A DNA stretch of 64,000 nt from the NCBI RefSeq assembly GCF_963664555.1, contig NZ_OY761461.1, forward strand, positions 4,505,769 through 4,569,768, read 5' to 3'. Each line of letters opens with the position of its first letter. The first letter of the stretch is position 1. Shown here piece by piece: positions 34,934 to 44,263 of this stretch. The notes beneath the pieces are model-generated. The model saw only the letters and a list, made by a program, of their open reading frames with translations. It searched no databases and was not told the origin of the DNA. Both the position numbers and the translations under genes were made by a program. Source of the stretch: Labilibaculum sp. GTDB lineage: Bacteria > Bacteroidota > Bacteroidia > Bacteroidales > Marinifilaceae.

Positions 34934-35869
34934 ATGAAAGAAGAAACATCAAACAACAGCAGACGAAAATTCCTTAAAAGTGTAGGAATTACTGTAGGTG
35001 CTGCCGGTGTTGTTAGTGGATTTTCTCTTCTTGGAGCAGCAAAAGCGGCAGCTCAAGAACCTGGAGAAACAGTAAATCTGTTAACACAAGATGGACAACT
35101 AGTTCAAGTTGATAAAAATCAATTGCGCCCAACAGTAAGTGAACCACTTACCGAATTACAAAAAAGAGGTCGTGAAGGTATTCCAGGTAAATCTTTTGTT
35201 ATGGTGATAGACCTTAGCAAATGCAGAAATGCCCGAAAATGTATGGCTGCCTGTCAAAACCATCACCAACTAAGAGCTGATCAACACCATATTAATGTTC
35301 TTCAAATGCAGGATGCTGAACATACAGCTCCTTATTTTATGCCCAAACCTTGTCAGCATTGTGACAATCCTCCGTGTACCAAAGTTTGTCCGGTAGATGC
35401 AACTTTCAAACGTCAGGATGGAATTGTACTTATCGATAATGAAAGATGTATCGGTTGCAGATTCTGTATTGCAGCCTGCCCATACTCAGCACGTATTTTC
35501 CAATGGACAGAACCTAAGGATGCTGAAAAATACAAAAATCTTACTTACAATATCGAAGCTAACGTTCCTCAAAAGAAAGGTACAATAAGCAAGTGTTTAT
35601 TTAGTGCCGACAGACTTCGTGAAGACAAACTTCCTTCTTGTGTTTCTTCCTGTCCTAATGGTGTTTACTATTTTGGAGATAGAAATGAAGATGCTGTTAC
35701 CAATGGCACATCCGGAGAAACCGTTCGTTTCACCAAACTAATTGAAGATAATGCCGGTTATACATTAATGGAAGAACTGGGAACCAAGCCAAGGGTTTAC
35801 TATTTGCCTCCTAAAAACAGAGCATTTGAGTTTAATGGTGACCTTTTAAACGAAGAAAATCTTCATTAA
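34934..35869 (+). CDS. TAT-exported 4Fe-4S electron-transfer protein
   Basis: 311 residues with a twin-arginine leader (SRRKFLKSVGI) and a hydrophobic h-region, so it is folded before export. Cysteine clusters follow the DmsB/PsrB/TtrB type: CQHCDNPPCTKVCP near 135-148, CIGCRFCIAACP near 172-183, and CLFSADRLREDKLPSCVSSCP near 218-238. The first cluster, by contrast, is CRNARKCMAAC, with three cysteines instead of four. No molybdopterin catalytic subunit adjoins. The next two genes are an NrfD-type membrane protein and a cytochrome c, suggesting an electron relay from menaquinol to cytochrome c. Confidence 0.88.
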   Translation: MKEETSNNSRRKFLKSVGITVGAAGVVSGFSLLGAAKAAAQEPGETVNLLTQDGQLVQVDKNQLRPTVSEPLTELQKRGREGIPGKSFVMVIDLSKCRNARKCMAACQNHHQLRADQHHINVLQMQDAEHTAPYFMPKPCQHCDNPPCTKVCPVDATFKRQDGIVLIDNERCIGCRFCIAACPYSARIFQWTEPKDAEKYKNLTYNIEANVPQKKGTISKCLFSADRLREDKLPSCVSSCPNGVYYFGDRNEDAVTNGTSGETVRFTKLIEDNAGYTLMEELGTKPRVYYLPPKNRAFEFNGDLLNEENLH

Positions 35870-35936
35870 AACATTGCTTCAATTATCAATAACAGAATAA
35901 TAAACAGATTTTATTTGCCCTAAATAATTTAATCTT

Positions 35937-37277
35937 ATGAATGACTTACCAGAACAGAAAGAAACAACTCTTTCGTTTGAGAAAATAAAAAAAGACATTC
36001 TTCGTCCGATGCAAAACCACAAAGGCTTAGAACTTTGGATTGCTTTCCTAATAACAGTGATAAGTGTTTGCGCCTGGGCCTACTACGTGCAATTGCGTGA
36101 TGGACTGGGAGTTACCGGCATGCGCGATTACGTATCCTGGGGACTTTACATTGCCAACTTTGTATTTTTTGTTGCTGTGAGTTTAGTTGGAATGCTTATT
36201 TCGTCGATTCTGGGTTTGCTCCGAATCGATTGGATAACACCAATATCCAGAATTGCAGAGATAATAGCAGTTGCCTTTGTTGCAGTAGCTGGCTTGGTTA
36301 TTATTATGGATATGGGACGACCCGACAGGGTTGTTAACGTGCTCATACATGGTCGTTTTCAATCTCCAATTCTTTGGGATATAACCGTTGTAACCACTTA
36401 CCTTACAATAAGTCTTCTATTACTGATTTTACCAATGATTCCCGATTTGGCAATCTGTAAAAAGGAATTAAAGAAAGCTTCTCCCATTCTGAAAAAGCTG
36501 TACAATATTCTATCATTTGGTTACATCAATACTCCAAATCAGCACAAACACTTACACAAAATGATCCGGACATTAATGGTTCTTATTGTTCCGGTAGGTT
36601 TGGCAATTCATACCGTAACATCGTGGCTGTTTGCTGCAACCTTGCGAAATGGTTGGGACACAACAATTTTTGGACCCTACTTCGTTGCAGGAGCATTTGT
36701 AGCAGGTTCAGCAGCCTTAATCATTGCTATGTATTTTTTCCGTGTCAGCTATAAACTTCAGGATTACATTACAGATGTTCAATTCGATAAAATGGGAAAA
36801 CTGATGGTGGCTGTTTGTTTGGTATATTTATATTTCAATTTAAATGAATTTTTAGTTCCCGGTTACAAAATGAAAACCGGGGATGATGTTCATTTAAAAG
36901 AATTATTCACCGGCCATTGGGCCATCATGTTCTGGTCGTCTCAATTATTGGGTAACGTTATCCCAATTCTGCTTTTGGTTACCAAGAAATTCAGAAAGCC
37001 TTTTCCTATCATGATTATTTCATTATTCATTTTAGCAGGAGCCTGGATTAAAAGATATGTAATTGTTATTCCAACATTACTTCATCCTCATTTACCAATT
37101 CAGAATGTACCACAAAACTTTGTACACTACTATCCTTCAGCAATCGAGATTTCTGTAACCGTTTTAAGTTTTGCTTTGGCACTCTTAATCATCACAGTTT
37201 TATCAAAAATATTCCCGGTAGTTCCCATATGTGAAATTGCCGAACAAAAAGGAATCGAAGTGAAAATCGAAGCTTAA
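35937..37277 (+). CDS. NrfD/PsrC-family quinol-interacting membrane subunit
   Basis: 446 residues with about nine to ten membrane helices. The family features are visible in RDYVSWGLYIANFVFFVAVS and in MDMGRPDRVVNVLIHGRFQSPILWD, the conserved stretch of NrfD-like proteins near the quinone site. Paired with the preceding exported Fe-S protein, it should take electrons from menaquinol on the periplasmic side. In alternative complex III the homologues ActC/ActF do the same, passing electrons to cytochromes. Confidence 0.9.
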   Translation: MNDLPEQKETTLSFEKIKKDILRPMQNHKGLELWIAFLITVISVCAWAYYVQLRDGLGVTGMRDYVSWGLYIANFVFFVAVSLVGMLISSILGLLRIDWITPISRIAEIIAVAFVAVAGLVIIMDMGRPDRVVNVLIHGRFQSPILWDITVVTTYLTISLLLLILPMIPDLAICKKELKKASPILKKLYNILSFGYINTPNQHKHLHKMIRTLMVLIVPVGLAIHTVTSWLFAATLRNGWDTTIFGPYFVAGAFVAGSAALIIAMYFFRVSYKLQDYITDVQFDKMGKLMVAVCLVYLYFNLNEFLVPGYKMKTGDDVHLKELFTGHWAIMFWSSQLLGNVIPILLLVTKKFRKPFPIMIISLFILAGAWIKRYVIVIPTLLHPHLPIQNVPQNFVHYYPSAIEISVTVLSFALALLIITVLSKIFPVVPICEIAEQKGIEVKIEA

Positions 37278-37290
37278 AAATATACAAACA

Positions 37291-38211
37291 ATGAAAAATG
37301 CTATCAAAATAATTGCCAGCCTATTTCTAGTTTTTACCTTCTCAACAACTGTTGTTAAGGCCGAAGAATGGTCGGTTCCTGCATCTGCAAAAAAGAAGCA
37401 AAACCCATACGAAGCCAGCACAAAAAATATAAGTTCAGGTAAAAAGGTTTATAACATTAATTGTAAATCCTGTCATGGAGATGCTACCATGGGAAACATG
37501 CTGCCTCTTCAGCCGGTTGCCCCTTCTGATTTAGGATCACAGGCATTTTTAATGCAGACAGATGGAGAAATCTATTACAAAGTTAACAAAGGAAATGGCG
37601 CAATGCCGACCTTCGAAAAAACCTTAAGCGACGAGGACAAATGGATGGTTATTACCTATCTGCGCTCTTTCGATCAAAATAAGAAGGTAAGCAAGAAAAT
37701 TGCTGAGGTAATAAATCCTGAAGTAAGCGATGTTAAAATTCTATTGGACATTAATAAGGAGGACAAACGGATTACAGCAAACCTGTCGGGTTTAACTAAA
37801 AAAGGAGATCGCGCAGCCTTACAAGGAATTGAACTAAGCATAAAGGTTAAAAGGAGTTTTGGATATTTAGATATCTCGGGCGACGATGCGTACACAAACG
37901 AAAAAGGGGAAGTTAATGTTCAATTTCCAGAAGATTTACCCGGCGATCGCGAAGGACATGTGAATCTTCTTGTTAAAGTAACAGATGATGCCTACTATGG
38001 AGAGGTAAATGTTGATCGGATTGTCAGCCTGGGTTTACCTACCAATCCAGTAAATCCTTTGGATGAAAGAGCTATGTGGGGAACCAGAGCAAATGCTCCG
38101 ATATGGATAATTTTAAGCTATGTTGGTGGAGTAATCAGTATTTGGGGAGTGATTTTCCTTGTACTATTTCAACTAATTCAACTACCTAAACTCGCGAAAA
38201 ACAAAGAATAA
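37291..38211 (+). CDS. Membrane-anchored monohaem cytochrome c
   Basis: 306 residues. Signal peptide to about residue 23; one haem c motif, CKSCH at 58-62; axial methionine candidate in GNGAMPTFEKTLSDEDKWMVITYLRSF; a middle beta domain (about 135-265); a C-terminal membrane helix near 272-296 (IWIILSYVGGVISIWGVIFLVLF). It starts 13 bp after the NrfD gene. The likely role is to carry electrons from the Fe-S/NrfD module to the cbb3 oxidase encoded next. Confidence 0.85.
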   Translation: MKNAIKIIASLFLVFTFSTTVVKAEEWSVPASAKKKQNPYEASTKNISSGKKVYNINCKSCHGDATMGNMLPLQPVAPSDLGSQAFLMQTDGEIYYKVNKGNGAMPTFEKTLSDEDKWMVITYLRSFDQNKKVSKKIAEVINPEVSDVKILLDINKEDKRITANLSGLTKKGDRAALQGIELSIKVKRSFGYLDISGDDAYTNEKGEVNVQFPEDLPGDREGHVNLLVKVTDDAYYGEVNVDRIVSLGLPTNPVNPLDERAMWGTRANAPIWIILSYVGGVISIWGVIFLVLFQLIQLPKLAKNKE

Positions 38212-38215
38212 AAAA

Positions 38216-38347
38216 CTACTCAGAATCATTCTCTTTCTTCTTTTTTGATGGTCCGCTTAACTTATACAAGAGGTATCCCATTCCTATTAGAAAATGAAGA
38301 GCAGTAATTCCAGCAAGAATATAAACAAGAGTGAAATCAGATTTCAT
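38216..38347 (-). CDS. 43-residue single-helix membrane protein
   Basis: From the ATG at 38347, the product MKSDFTLVYILAGITALH and onward has one membrane helix (residues 7-29) and a basic tail (LSGPSKKKKENDSE). It lies on the strand opposite to the cytochrome operon, 4 bp past the cytochrome c stop and 41 bp before the divergent ccoI. A longer open frame to 38473 reads antisense into ccoI and is discounted. Short, so uncertain, but composition and topology look like a genuine small membrane protein. Confidence 0.5.
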   Translation of the reverse strand: MKSDFTLVYILAGITALHFLIGMGYLLYKLSGPSKKKKENDSE

Positions 38348-38388
38348 ATCAAATAATCTAAGACTGTAAAGTCTGCAAGTTGGTGAAA

Positions 38389-40860
38389 ATGCAGGAAGAA
38401 ACAAAAAAACACATTTGTGTACACTGTGGCGACGACTGTGGTTCACATCCCGTAATTTGGGATGAGAAGCCATTTTGCTGCAATGGTTGTTCTACTGTAT
38501 ATCAGATTTTGCACGAAAATGAACTTTGTACCTACTACGATTTTGAATCAAACCCTGGAATTAAAGTTGAAGCCGGAAAATACAAAGAGAAATTTGCTTT
38601 TTTAGATGACAACGAAATTGCAGAGCAACTTTATGAATTCGCAGAAGGAAATATCAGAAAAATAACTCTTTATATCCCAAGCATACATTGTAGTTCTTGT
38701 ATTTGGTTGCTTGAGCATCTCACTATTTTAAATCAAGGAGTTGTTAAATCGATGGTTAATTTCGTTAAAAAAGAAGTGGCCATCACATTCAATTCCGATG
38801 AAATAAGCATTAGAGAATTGGCAGAATTACTATCGTCCATTCATTATATCCCTGAGATTACTCTCGACAAATTACAGTTAAAACAAAATGAAGAAGTAAA
38901 CAAAAGTCTTCTTTACAAAATCGGTATTGCCGGATTTTGCTTTGGAAACATCATGCTTTTGAGCTTGCCCGAATACGTTCCGGGTCATGAGTATCTGGAA
39001 ACTCATTTCAAAGAATTTTTTGGCATGATGAATTTCTTCCTCGTTTTACCTGTTTTCTTTTACAGCGGAAGTGATTATCTGCTATCTGCCGGAAAGGCAA
39101 TAAAACACAAATTCATTAATATTGATGTTCCTATTTCGATGGGAATACTTATGCTCTTTATTCAAAGTAGTATTGAGATTTTCAGCGGATCGGGAGCCGG
39201 TTATATGGATTCCCTTACAGGATTAATCTTTTTTCTGCTGATAGGCAAATGGTATCAAAACAGAACTTACCAAGCCCTCTCGTTCGAACGGGATTATCGT
39301 TCCTATTTTCCGGTTGCCGTAAGTAAAATGGAAAATGGAATTGAGATAAGTACTCCTATTGAGAAACTGCAAAAAGGTGATATTATTTTAATCCGAAATC
39401 AGGAATTAATTCCTGCCGATGGCATTTTAATTAAGGGAGAAGCACAAATTGATTACAGTTTTGTAACCGGTGAATCGAAACCTGTATTTAAAGAAAGCGG
39501 AGATCATATTTTTGCAGGTGGAAAGCAAATGGGCAGTGCAATTGAATTGACAATCGAAAAAGATGTCATTCAAAGTCGTTTGACACAATTATGGAATCAA
39601 TTTGAAGGTGAGGATTCTTCAAATACCAAACTAAACTCATTAATTGATCAGATCAGCAAATATTTTACCATTGCAATTATAACAATAGGAATGTTTGCCG
39701 GGATATATTGGTTATTGAATGATTCAAGCAAAGCTGTTTTTGCTTTTACTTCGGTTCTGATTGTTGCCTGTCCCTGTGCCTTAGCTCTTTCGGCTCCTTT
39801 TGCACTGGGAAACACCATGCGGTTAATGGGAAGAATGGGAATATATCTAAAAAGCTCAGCTGTGGTCGAAAAATTGAATTCAATCACCACAATTGTTTTC
39901 GACAAAACAGGAACAATAACGCAGACCGACGAAGTAAAGGTTAATTTTCATGGAGATGAACTAAGTGATGATGACAAAATTGCAGTGAAATCATTAACCA
40001 GGCATTCTACTCATGTGCTAAGTTCTACTTTGTATGAGTTTTACAAGAATATTCCTCCTGAAACGGTTGTTAACTATACTGAATTGCCATCAATGGGAAT
40101 TTCGGGAACAATAAATGGACGGGAAATTAAATTAGGCTCTGCAAAATTTATTTACGAAGGAAAAACAGAAACCAGCTCTTTAAACACAGAAGTTTATTTT
40201 TCGGCAGATGGAAAAATAAAAGGGCATTTCTCTTTGAGCAATCAATACAGAACTGGTTTGTCAGAATTAATAAACGGACTAACTCCTAAATACGATTTAC
40301 ACATCTTGTCGGGTGATAATGATTCCGAAATGGAAAATCTAACACTGATATTTCCAAAGAAATCAATAATCCGATTTAATCAGTCGCCAAATGACAAATT
40401 GGAATATATCAACAATTTAAAGAAACAAAACAAAAGTGTTTTAATGATTGGTGATGGTTTGAACGATGCCGGCGCTTTAAAAGCAAGCAATGTAGGAATT
40501 TCAATTGCAGATGATATTTACCATTTCTCACCGGCTTGCGATGCTATTTTAGAAGCTTCAAAATTTCAACAATTAAGCTATTTCCTAAAAATATCAGGAC
40601 GAAGTGTTCTGATTGTAAAACTAAGTTTCATCCTCTCTTTTCTATACAATTTATTTGGTTTGTATTTCGCAGTACAAGGAATATTATCGCCTATTGTTGC
40701 AGCCTTGCTTATGCCAATCAGTTCCATTTCGGTGGTGGCATTTGCAACCTTTACAACCAATTATATTGCCAAATCGAAAGAGATTATTACTAAAACAGAA
40801 TCGAATACGGAAGAAGTCAAAATATCTTCTTCATTAAAAAATTCAGTTCAGCTAAATTAA
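38389..40860 (+). CDS. ccoI: Copper-transporting P1B ATPase for cbb3 assembly
   Basis: Also known as FixI: supplies copper to the CcoN active site. ATG at 38389; 823 residues. Order: an N-terminal zinc-ribbon-like cysteine domain (CVHCGDDCGSHPVIW; FCCNGCSTVY), an HMA-like domain with HCSSC near residue 108, membrane helices, actuator TGES (FVTGESKP), the CPC ion channel in VACPCALALS, phosphorylation site DKTGT, and the hinge GDGLNDAGALKASNVGIS. It precedes ccoS by 7 bp. Confidence 0.92.
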   Translation: MQEETKKHICVHCGDDCGSHPVIWDEKPFCCNGCSTVYQILHENELCTYYDFESNPGIKVEAGKYKEKFAFLDDNEIAEQLYEFAEGNIRKITLYIPSIHCSSCIWLLEHLTILNQGVVKSMVNFVKKEVAITFNSDEISIRELAELLSSIHYIPEITLDKLQLKQNEEVNKSLLYKIGIAGFCFGNIMLLSLPEYVPGHEYLETHFKEFFGMMNFFLVLPVFFYSGSDYLLSAGKAIKHKFINIDVPISMGILMLFIQSSIEIFSGSGAGYMDSLTGLIFFLLIGKWYQNRTYQALSFERDYRSYFPVAVSKMENGIEISTPIEKLQKGDIILIRNQELIPADGILIKGEAQIDYSFVTGESKPVFKESGDHIFAGGKQMGSAIELTIEKDVIQSRLTQLWNQFEGEDSSNTKLNSLIDQISKYFTIAIITIGMFAGIYWLLNDSSKAVFAFTSVLIVACPCALALSAPFALGNTMRLMGRMGIYLKSSAVVEKLNSITTIVFDKTGTITQTDEVKVNFHGDELSDDDKIAVKSLTRHSTHVLSSTLYEFYKNIPPETVVNYTELPSMGISGTINGREIKLGSAKFIYEGKTETSSLNTEVYFSADGKIKGHFSLSNQYRTGLSELINGLTPKYDLHILSGDNDSEMENLTLIFPKKSIIRFNQSPNDKLEYINNLKKQNKSVLMIGDGLNDAGALKASNVGISIADDIYHFSPACDAILEASKFQQLSYFLKISGRSVLIVKLSFILSFLYNLFGLYFAVQGILSPIVAALLMPISSISVVAFATFTTNYIAKSKEIITKTESNTEEVKISSSLKNSVQLN

Positions 40861-40867
40861 AAAGTAA

Positions 40868-41086
40868 ATGAGTGTATTGTTCGTTTTAATTGGTGTTAGT
40901 ATGCTTGTAGCAGGAGGATTTCTTGTTGGATTTCTTTGGGCCGTGAAAAAAGGACAATATGATGATTCCTATTCCCCATCTGTTCGGATTCTATTCGACG
41001 ATCAGGAAAATGAAATGCAAAAAGAAAAGGAAGAACAAAAACAACAAATAGAAAAGGAAACAACTAAGAAAAACCATAAATCTTAA
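40868..41086 (+). CDS. ccoS: cbb3-type oxidase assembly protein CcoS
   Basis: 72 residues: one N-terminal membrane helix (LFVLIGVSMLVAGGFLVGFLWAV) with the family GQYDD motif after it, then a charged Lys/Glu/Gln tail. CcoS is needed for cofactor insertion into cbb3 oxidase. It lies 4 bp before ccoNO. Confidence 0.9.
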   Translation: MSVLFVLIGVSMLVAGGFLVGFLWAVKKGQYDDSYSPSVRILFDDQENEMQKEKEEQKQQIEKETTKKNHKS

Positions 41087-41090
41087 TTTA

Positions 41091-43220
41091 ATGGAAACAC
41101 AACATTTTTCGTACGATAACAAAATCGTGAAATTTTTCGCCTACGCAACCATTCTTTGGGGAGTAGTTGGAATGTTGGTGGGGCTTTTGGCAGCACTGCA
41201 ATTGGCATTCCCGATTTTTAATTTCAATCTGGCTTATACCTCATTTGGTAGAATTCGTCCGATTCACACCAATGCAGTAATTTTTGCATTTGTTGGGAAT
41301 GGAATATTTACCGCAGTTTATTATTCACTTCAGCGCTTATTGAAAGCCAGAATGTTTAATGACAGACTTAGTTGGATCCATTTCTGGGGCTGGCAGGCCA
41401 TAATTGTTTCGGCGGCTGTCACTTTTGTTTTAGGAATTACTACCAGTAAAGAGTATGCAGAACTGGAATGGCCAATCGATATTGCCATTACCATAATTTG
41501 GGTTGTGTTTGGCTGGAACATGTTTGGTACCATTCTAAGAAGAAGAGCCGATCACCTTTATGTTGCCATATGGTTCTATATTGCAACTTTTGTAACGGTT
41601 GCCGTTCTTCACATTGGCAATTCAATTTCCCTGCCTTACAGCTGGATTCAATCATATCCTGTTTATGCAGGTGTGCAGGATGCTTTGGTGCAATGGTGGT
41701 ATGGTCACAATGCCGTAGCATTTTTCCTGACTACGCCATACTTAGGTTTGATGTACTATTTCCTGCCAAAAGCAGCCAATCGTCCGGTGTATTCTTACCG
41801 ACTTTCGATAATTCACTTCTGGGCATTGGTTTTCCTTTATATCTGGGCCGGACCTCATCACCTGCTATATACCTCTTTACCGGATTGGGCACAATCTTTA
41901 GGTGTTGTTTTCTCAATCATGTTACTTGCTCCATCGTGGGGAGGAATGTTCAACGGATTACTGACACTTCGCGGTGCCTGGGATAAAGTTCGTGACAGTG
42001 CAACCTTAAAGTTTATGGTGGTAGCTGTAACCTGTTACGGAATGTCGACCTTCGAAGGACCAATGATGTCGCTAAAATGGGTAAACTCATTAACACACTA
42101 TACCGACTGGACAATTGCTCACGTTCACATTGGAGCAATGGGCTGGAACGGCTTTCTTACTTTTGGAATGTTGTACTACTTGTTCCCAAAAATGTGGAAT
42201 ACGAAACTGTACTCTGAAAAATTAGCCAATGCACACTTCTGGGTTGGAACATTAGGCATGATTTTTTATGCACTTCCCTTGTATTGGGGTGCTGTTGTTC
42301 AAACCTTAATGTGGAAAGAATTTACTCCAGACGGATTATTAGCTTATCCTAATTTCCTGGAAACCGTTACTCAGATTTTACCAATGTATCATGCCAGGGT
42401 TTTTGGAGGACTTCTTTATTTCTCCGGACTGTTCTTAATGGTTTATAATCTATTGAAAACTGCGGCATCAGGTAAATGCATAGACAATGAAGAAGCTTCG
42501 GCTCCTGCAATTGTTACCGATACAAAACGTAGTAAAAGTGAAGGTTTACATCGTTGGTTGGAAAGAAAGCCTGTTCAGTTTATGATTTTGGCTACTGTTG
42601 CAATCTTAATTGGTGGGGCATTCGAAATTATCCCTACCTACCTGATCAAATCAAATATCCCGACTATCGAAAGTGTAAAACCTTATACTCCACTTGAGTT
42701 ACAGGGCAGAGACATTTATATCCGCGAAGGATGTAATACTTGTCACTCCCAAATGGTCCGTCCTTTCCGTTCAGAAACTGAACGATATGGTGAGTATTCA
42801 AAAGCCGGCGAATCAGTTTACGATCATCCACACTTGTGGGGATCGAAACGAACAGGACCGGATTTGGCCCGCGAAGGTGTTCCGGGTGGAAAAATGTACA
42901 AGACAAATGTTTGGCATTTTAACCATATGCTGGATCCACAAAAAATGAACGCTCAATCTATTATGCCGAAATATCCCTGGTTGATAAAAGACGTACTGGA
43001 TACTTCATCTACCCCGGCAAAAATTAGAGCGATGACCACTTTAGGTGTTCCATATGCTGAAGGCTACGATCTAATTGCCAATGACGATTTAAAGAAACAA
43101 GCAGAAGAAATTGCTACCGATCTTAAAAATTCAGGTATTGAAGTTGCAAGTGATAAAGAAATATTAGCTGTAATTGCTTACCTGCAACGTTTGGGTAGAG
43201 ATATTTCGGTTCAAAAATAG
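41091..43220 (+). CDS. ccoNO: Fused cbb3 oxidase subunits I and II (CcoN-CcoO)
   Basis: 709 residues. CcoN occupies about 1-460: twelve helices with haem and CuB histidines (RIRPIHTNAVIF; WWYGHNAVAFFLTTPYLG; AGPHHLLYTSLPDWAQ; WTIAHVHIGAMGWNGF). CcoO follows from about 500, with a membrane anchor and one haem c motif (CNTCH in REGCNTCHSQMVRPFRSE). Fusion of the two subunits is standard in Bacteroidota. It is the catalytic core of a high-affinity proton-pumping oxidase. Confidence 0.95.
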   Translation: METQHFSYDNKIVKFFAYATILWGVVGMLVGLLAALQLAFPIFNFNLAYTSFGRIRPIHTNAVIFAFVGNGIFTAVYYSLQRLLKARMFNDRLSWIHFWGWQAIIVSAAVTFVLGITTSKEYAELEWPIDIAITIIWVVFGWNMFGTILRRRADHLYVAIWFYIATFVTVAVLHIGNSISLPYSWIQSYPVYAGVQDALVQWWYGHNAVAFFLTTPYLGLMYYFLPKAANRPVYSYRLSIIHFWALVFLYIWAGPHHLLYTSLPDWAQSLGVVFSIMLLAPSWGGMFNGLLTLRGAWDKVRDSATLKFMVVAVTCYGMSTFEGPMMSLKWVNSLTHYTDWTIAHVHIGAMGWNGFLTFGMLYYLFPKMWNTKLYSEKLANAHFWVGTLGMIFYALPLYWGAVVQTLMWKEFTPDGLLAYPNFLETVTQILPMYHARVFGGLLYFSGLFLMVYNLLKTAASGKCIDNEEASAPAIVTDTKRSKSEGLHRWLERKPVQFMILATVAILIGGAFEIIPTYLIKSNIPTIESVKPYTPLELQGRDIYIREGCNTCHSQMVRPFRSETERYGEYSKAGESVYDHPHLWGSKRTGPDLAREGVPGGKMYKTNVWHFNHMLDPQKMNAQSIMPKYPWLIKDVLDTSSTPAKIRAMTTLGVPYAEGYDLIANDDLKKQAEEIATDLKNSGIEVASDKEILAVIAYLQRLGRDISVQK

Positions 43221-43235
43221 ACATCAGATTAGGAG

Positions 43236-43286
43236 TGAGAAATGAGGAAAATACTTTTATAATGATTTTTACCTCACTTCTCAGAT
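43236..43286. repeat. Imperfect inverted repeat between ccoNO and ccoQ
   Basis: TGAGAAATGAGG on the left matches CCTCACTTCTCA on the right with one mismatch, around a 20-base AT-rich loop. It lies in the 89-bp gap inside the operon and may adjust mRNA stability or be a short interspersed repeat. Confidence 0.5.
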
Positions 43287-43309
43287 CTCTCATCTAAACA
43301 CAAAAAAAA

Positions 43310-43510
43310 ATGAAAATAGTTAGTCATTATTTACAAGGCATTGCTGATGTTGGTTTTTTCCCAAGCATCTCATTACTGATTTTCTTCCTGTTCTTTGCAG
43401 GAATGCTTTGGTGGACTTTCAAAAAAAGCAACAAAGAATTCTTTACAGAAATGGAAAGTTATGCCCTGGACGAGGATAGTGTAAATTCACCATCAGAAGC
43501 AAAAGAATAA
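43310..43510 (+). CDS. ccoQ: CcoQ-like cbb3 oxidase subunit
   Basis: 66 residues: one membrane helix (ISLLIFFLFFAGMLWWTF) and an acidic tail (EMESYALDEDSVNSP). Size, topology and position between ccoNO and ccoP fit CcoQ/FixQ, which stabilises the complex. Confidence 0.85.
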   Translation: MKIVSHYLQGIADVGFFPSISLLIFFLFFAGMLWWTFKKSNKEFFTEMESYALDEDSVNSPSEAKE

Positions 43511-43533
43511 ACAGGCTCAAAAATCAAGATAAA

Positions 43534-44100
43534 ATGGAGAAAAAAGATAAATTCTTAGAAGAAAACGAGCATCTGATCAGCGATCATGATTATGATGGGA
43601 TTAGAGAATTAAACAACCCAATGCCAACTTGGTGGCGTTATTTATTCTATATCACAATTGTTTTTGCCGCAGTATACATGTTTCGTTATCATGTTTTTGG
43701 TGATGATTTACAAATTGATGAATACAATAAAGAAATGGCTCTTGCCGAAGCCAATAAACCCAAAACAGCTTTTGATGAGAATAATCTTGTTTTGATGACA
43801 GCGTCGGCAGATTTAGACAATGGCAAAGCCATCTACGATAAAAACTGCATTGCTTGTCATGGATCATTGGGAGAAGGTAATGCAATTGGGCCAAACCTTA
43901 CCGATAAGTATTGGTTAAATGGCGGCAGTCTTAAAGATGTATACCAGATTATTAAAGTAGGAAAACCGATGAAGGGTATGCTTGCATGGCAAAATCAATT
44001 GTCGCCGGAACAAATGCTGCAAGTTGCAAGTTATACTTTGAGTCTGCAGGGAACAAATCCTCCTAATGCAAAAGACGCTCAGGGTGATTTGGTTGAATAA
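43534..44100 (+). CDS. ccoP: cbb3 oxidase subunit III (CcoP), one-haem form
   Basis: 188 residues. The N-terminal CcoP domain is clear (DGIRELNNPMPTWWRYLFYITIVFAAVYM, with the helix at 34-50). A single haem c motif CIACH sits at 105-109, and the axial Met is probably in KVGKPMKGMLAW. Proteobacterial CcoP is about 300 residues with two haems, so this is the short form. It passes electrons to CcoO. Confidence 0.9.
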   Translation: MEKKDKFLEENEHLISDHDYDGIRELNNPMPTWWRYLFYITIVFAAVYMFRYHVFGDDLQIDEYNKEMALAEANKPKTAFDENNLVLMTASADLDNGKAIYDKNCIACHGSLGEGNAIGPNLTDKYWLNGGSLKDVYQIIKVGKPMKGMLAWQNQLSPEQMLQVASYTLSLQGTNPPNAKDAQGDLVE

Positions 44101-44162
44101 AAATATTTACGCACACAAGGAATGTGCAAATTCAGATCTTTTTTAACTGTGGAATAATAAAT

Positions 44163-44253
44163 TAACAAACACCAGCGAGTTCACTCACAAGGTTTAATCT
44201 AAAAAAACACTTCCTGTTCTTTGTGAAATACCTTTGAGCTTTTTTGTGTTTAA
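44163..44253. repeat. Decayed copy of the GxxExxY-element ends upstream of ccoG
   Basis: About 90 bp whose right half (CTTTGTGAAATACCTTTGAG) closely follows the right end of the GxxExxY element at 46.8 kb, while the left half is only loosely alike. Its TACCTTTG at 44229-44236 also matches the -7 promoter consensus, 27 bp before ccoG. Confidence 0.4.
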
Positions 44254-44263
44254 ATTGAAAAAA

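Noticed and set aside
38341..38400. FNR-like regulatory palindrome before ccoI
   Set aside because: Only AGACT-GTAA-AGTCT is present, not the TTGAT-N4-ATCAA consensus; too weak to annotate.
41468..41986. Long second-frame ORF inside ccoNO
   Set aside because: Out-of-frame reading of the strongly conserved oxidase; full of Cys, Trp and Ser from frame-shifted codons.
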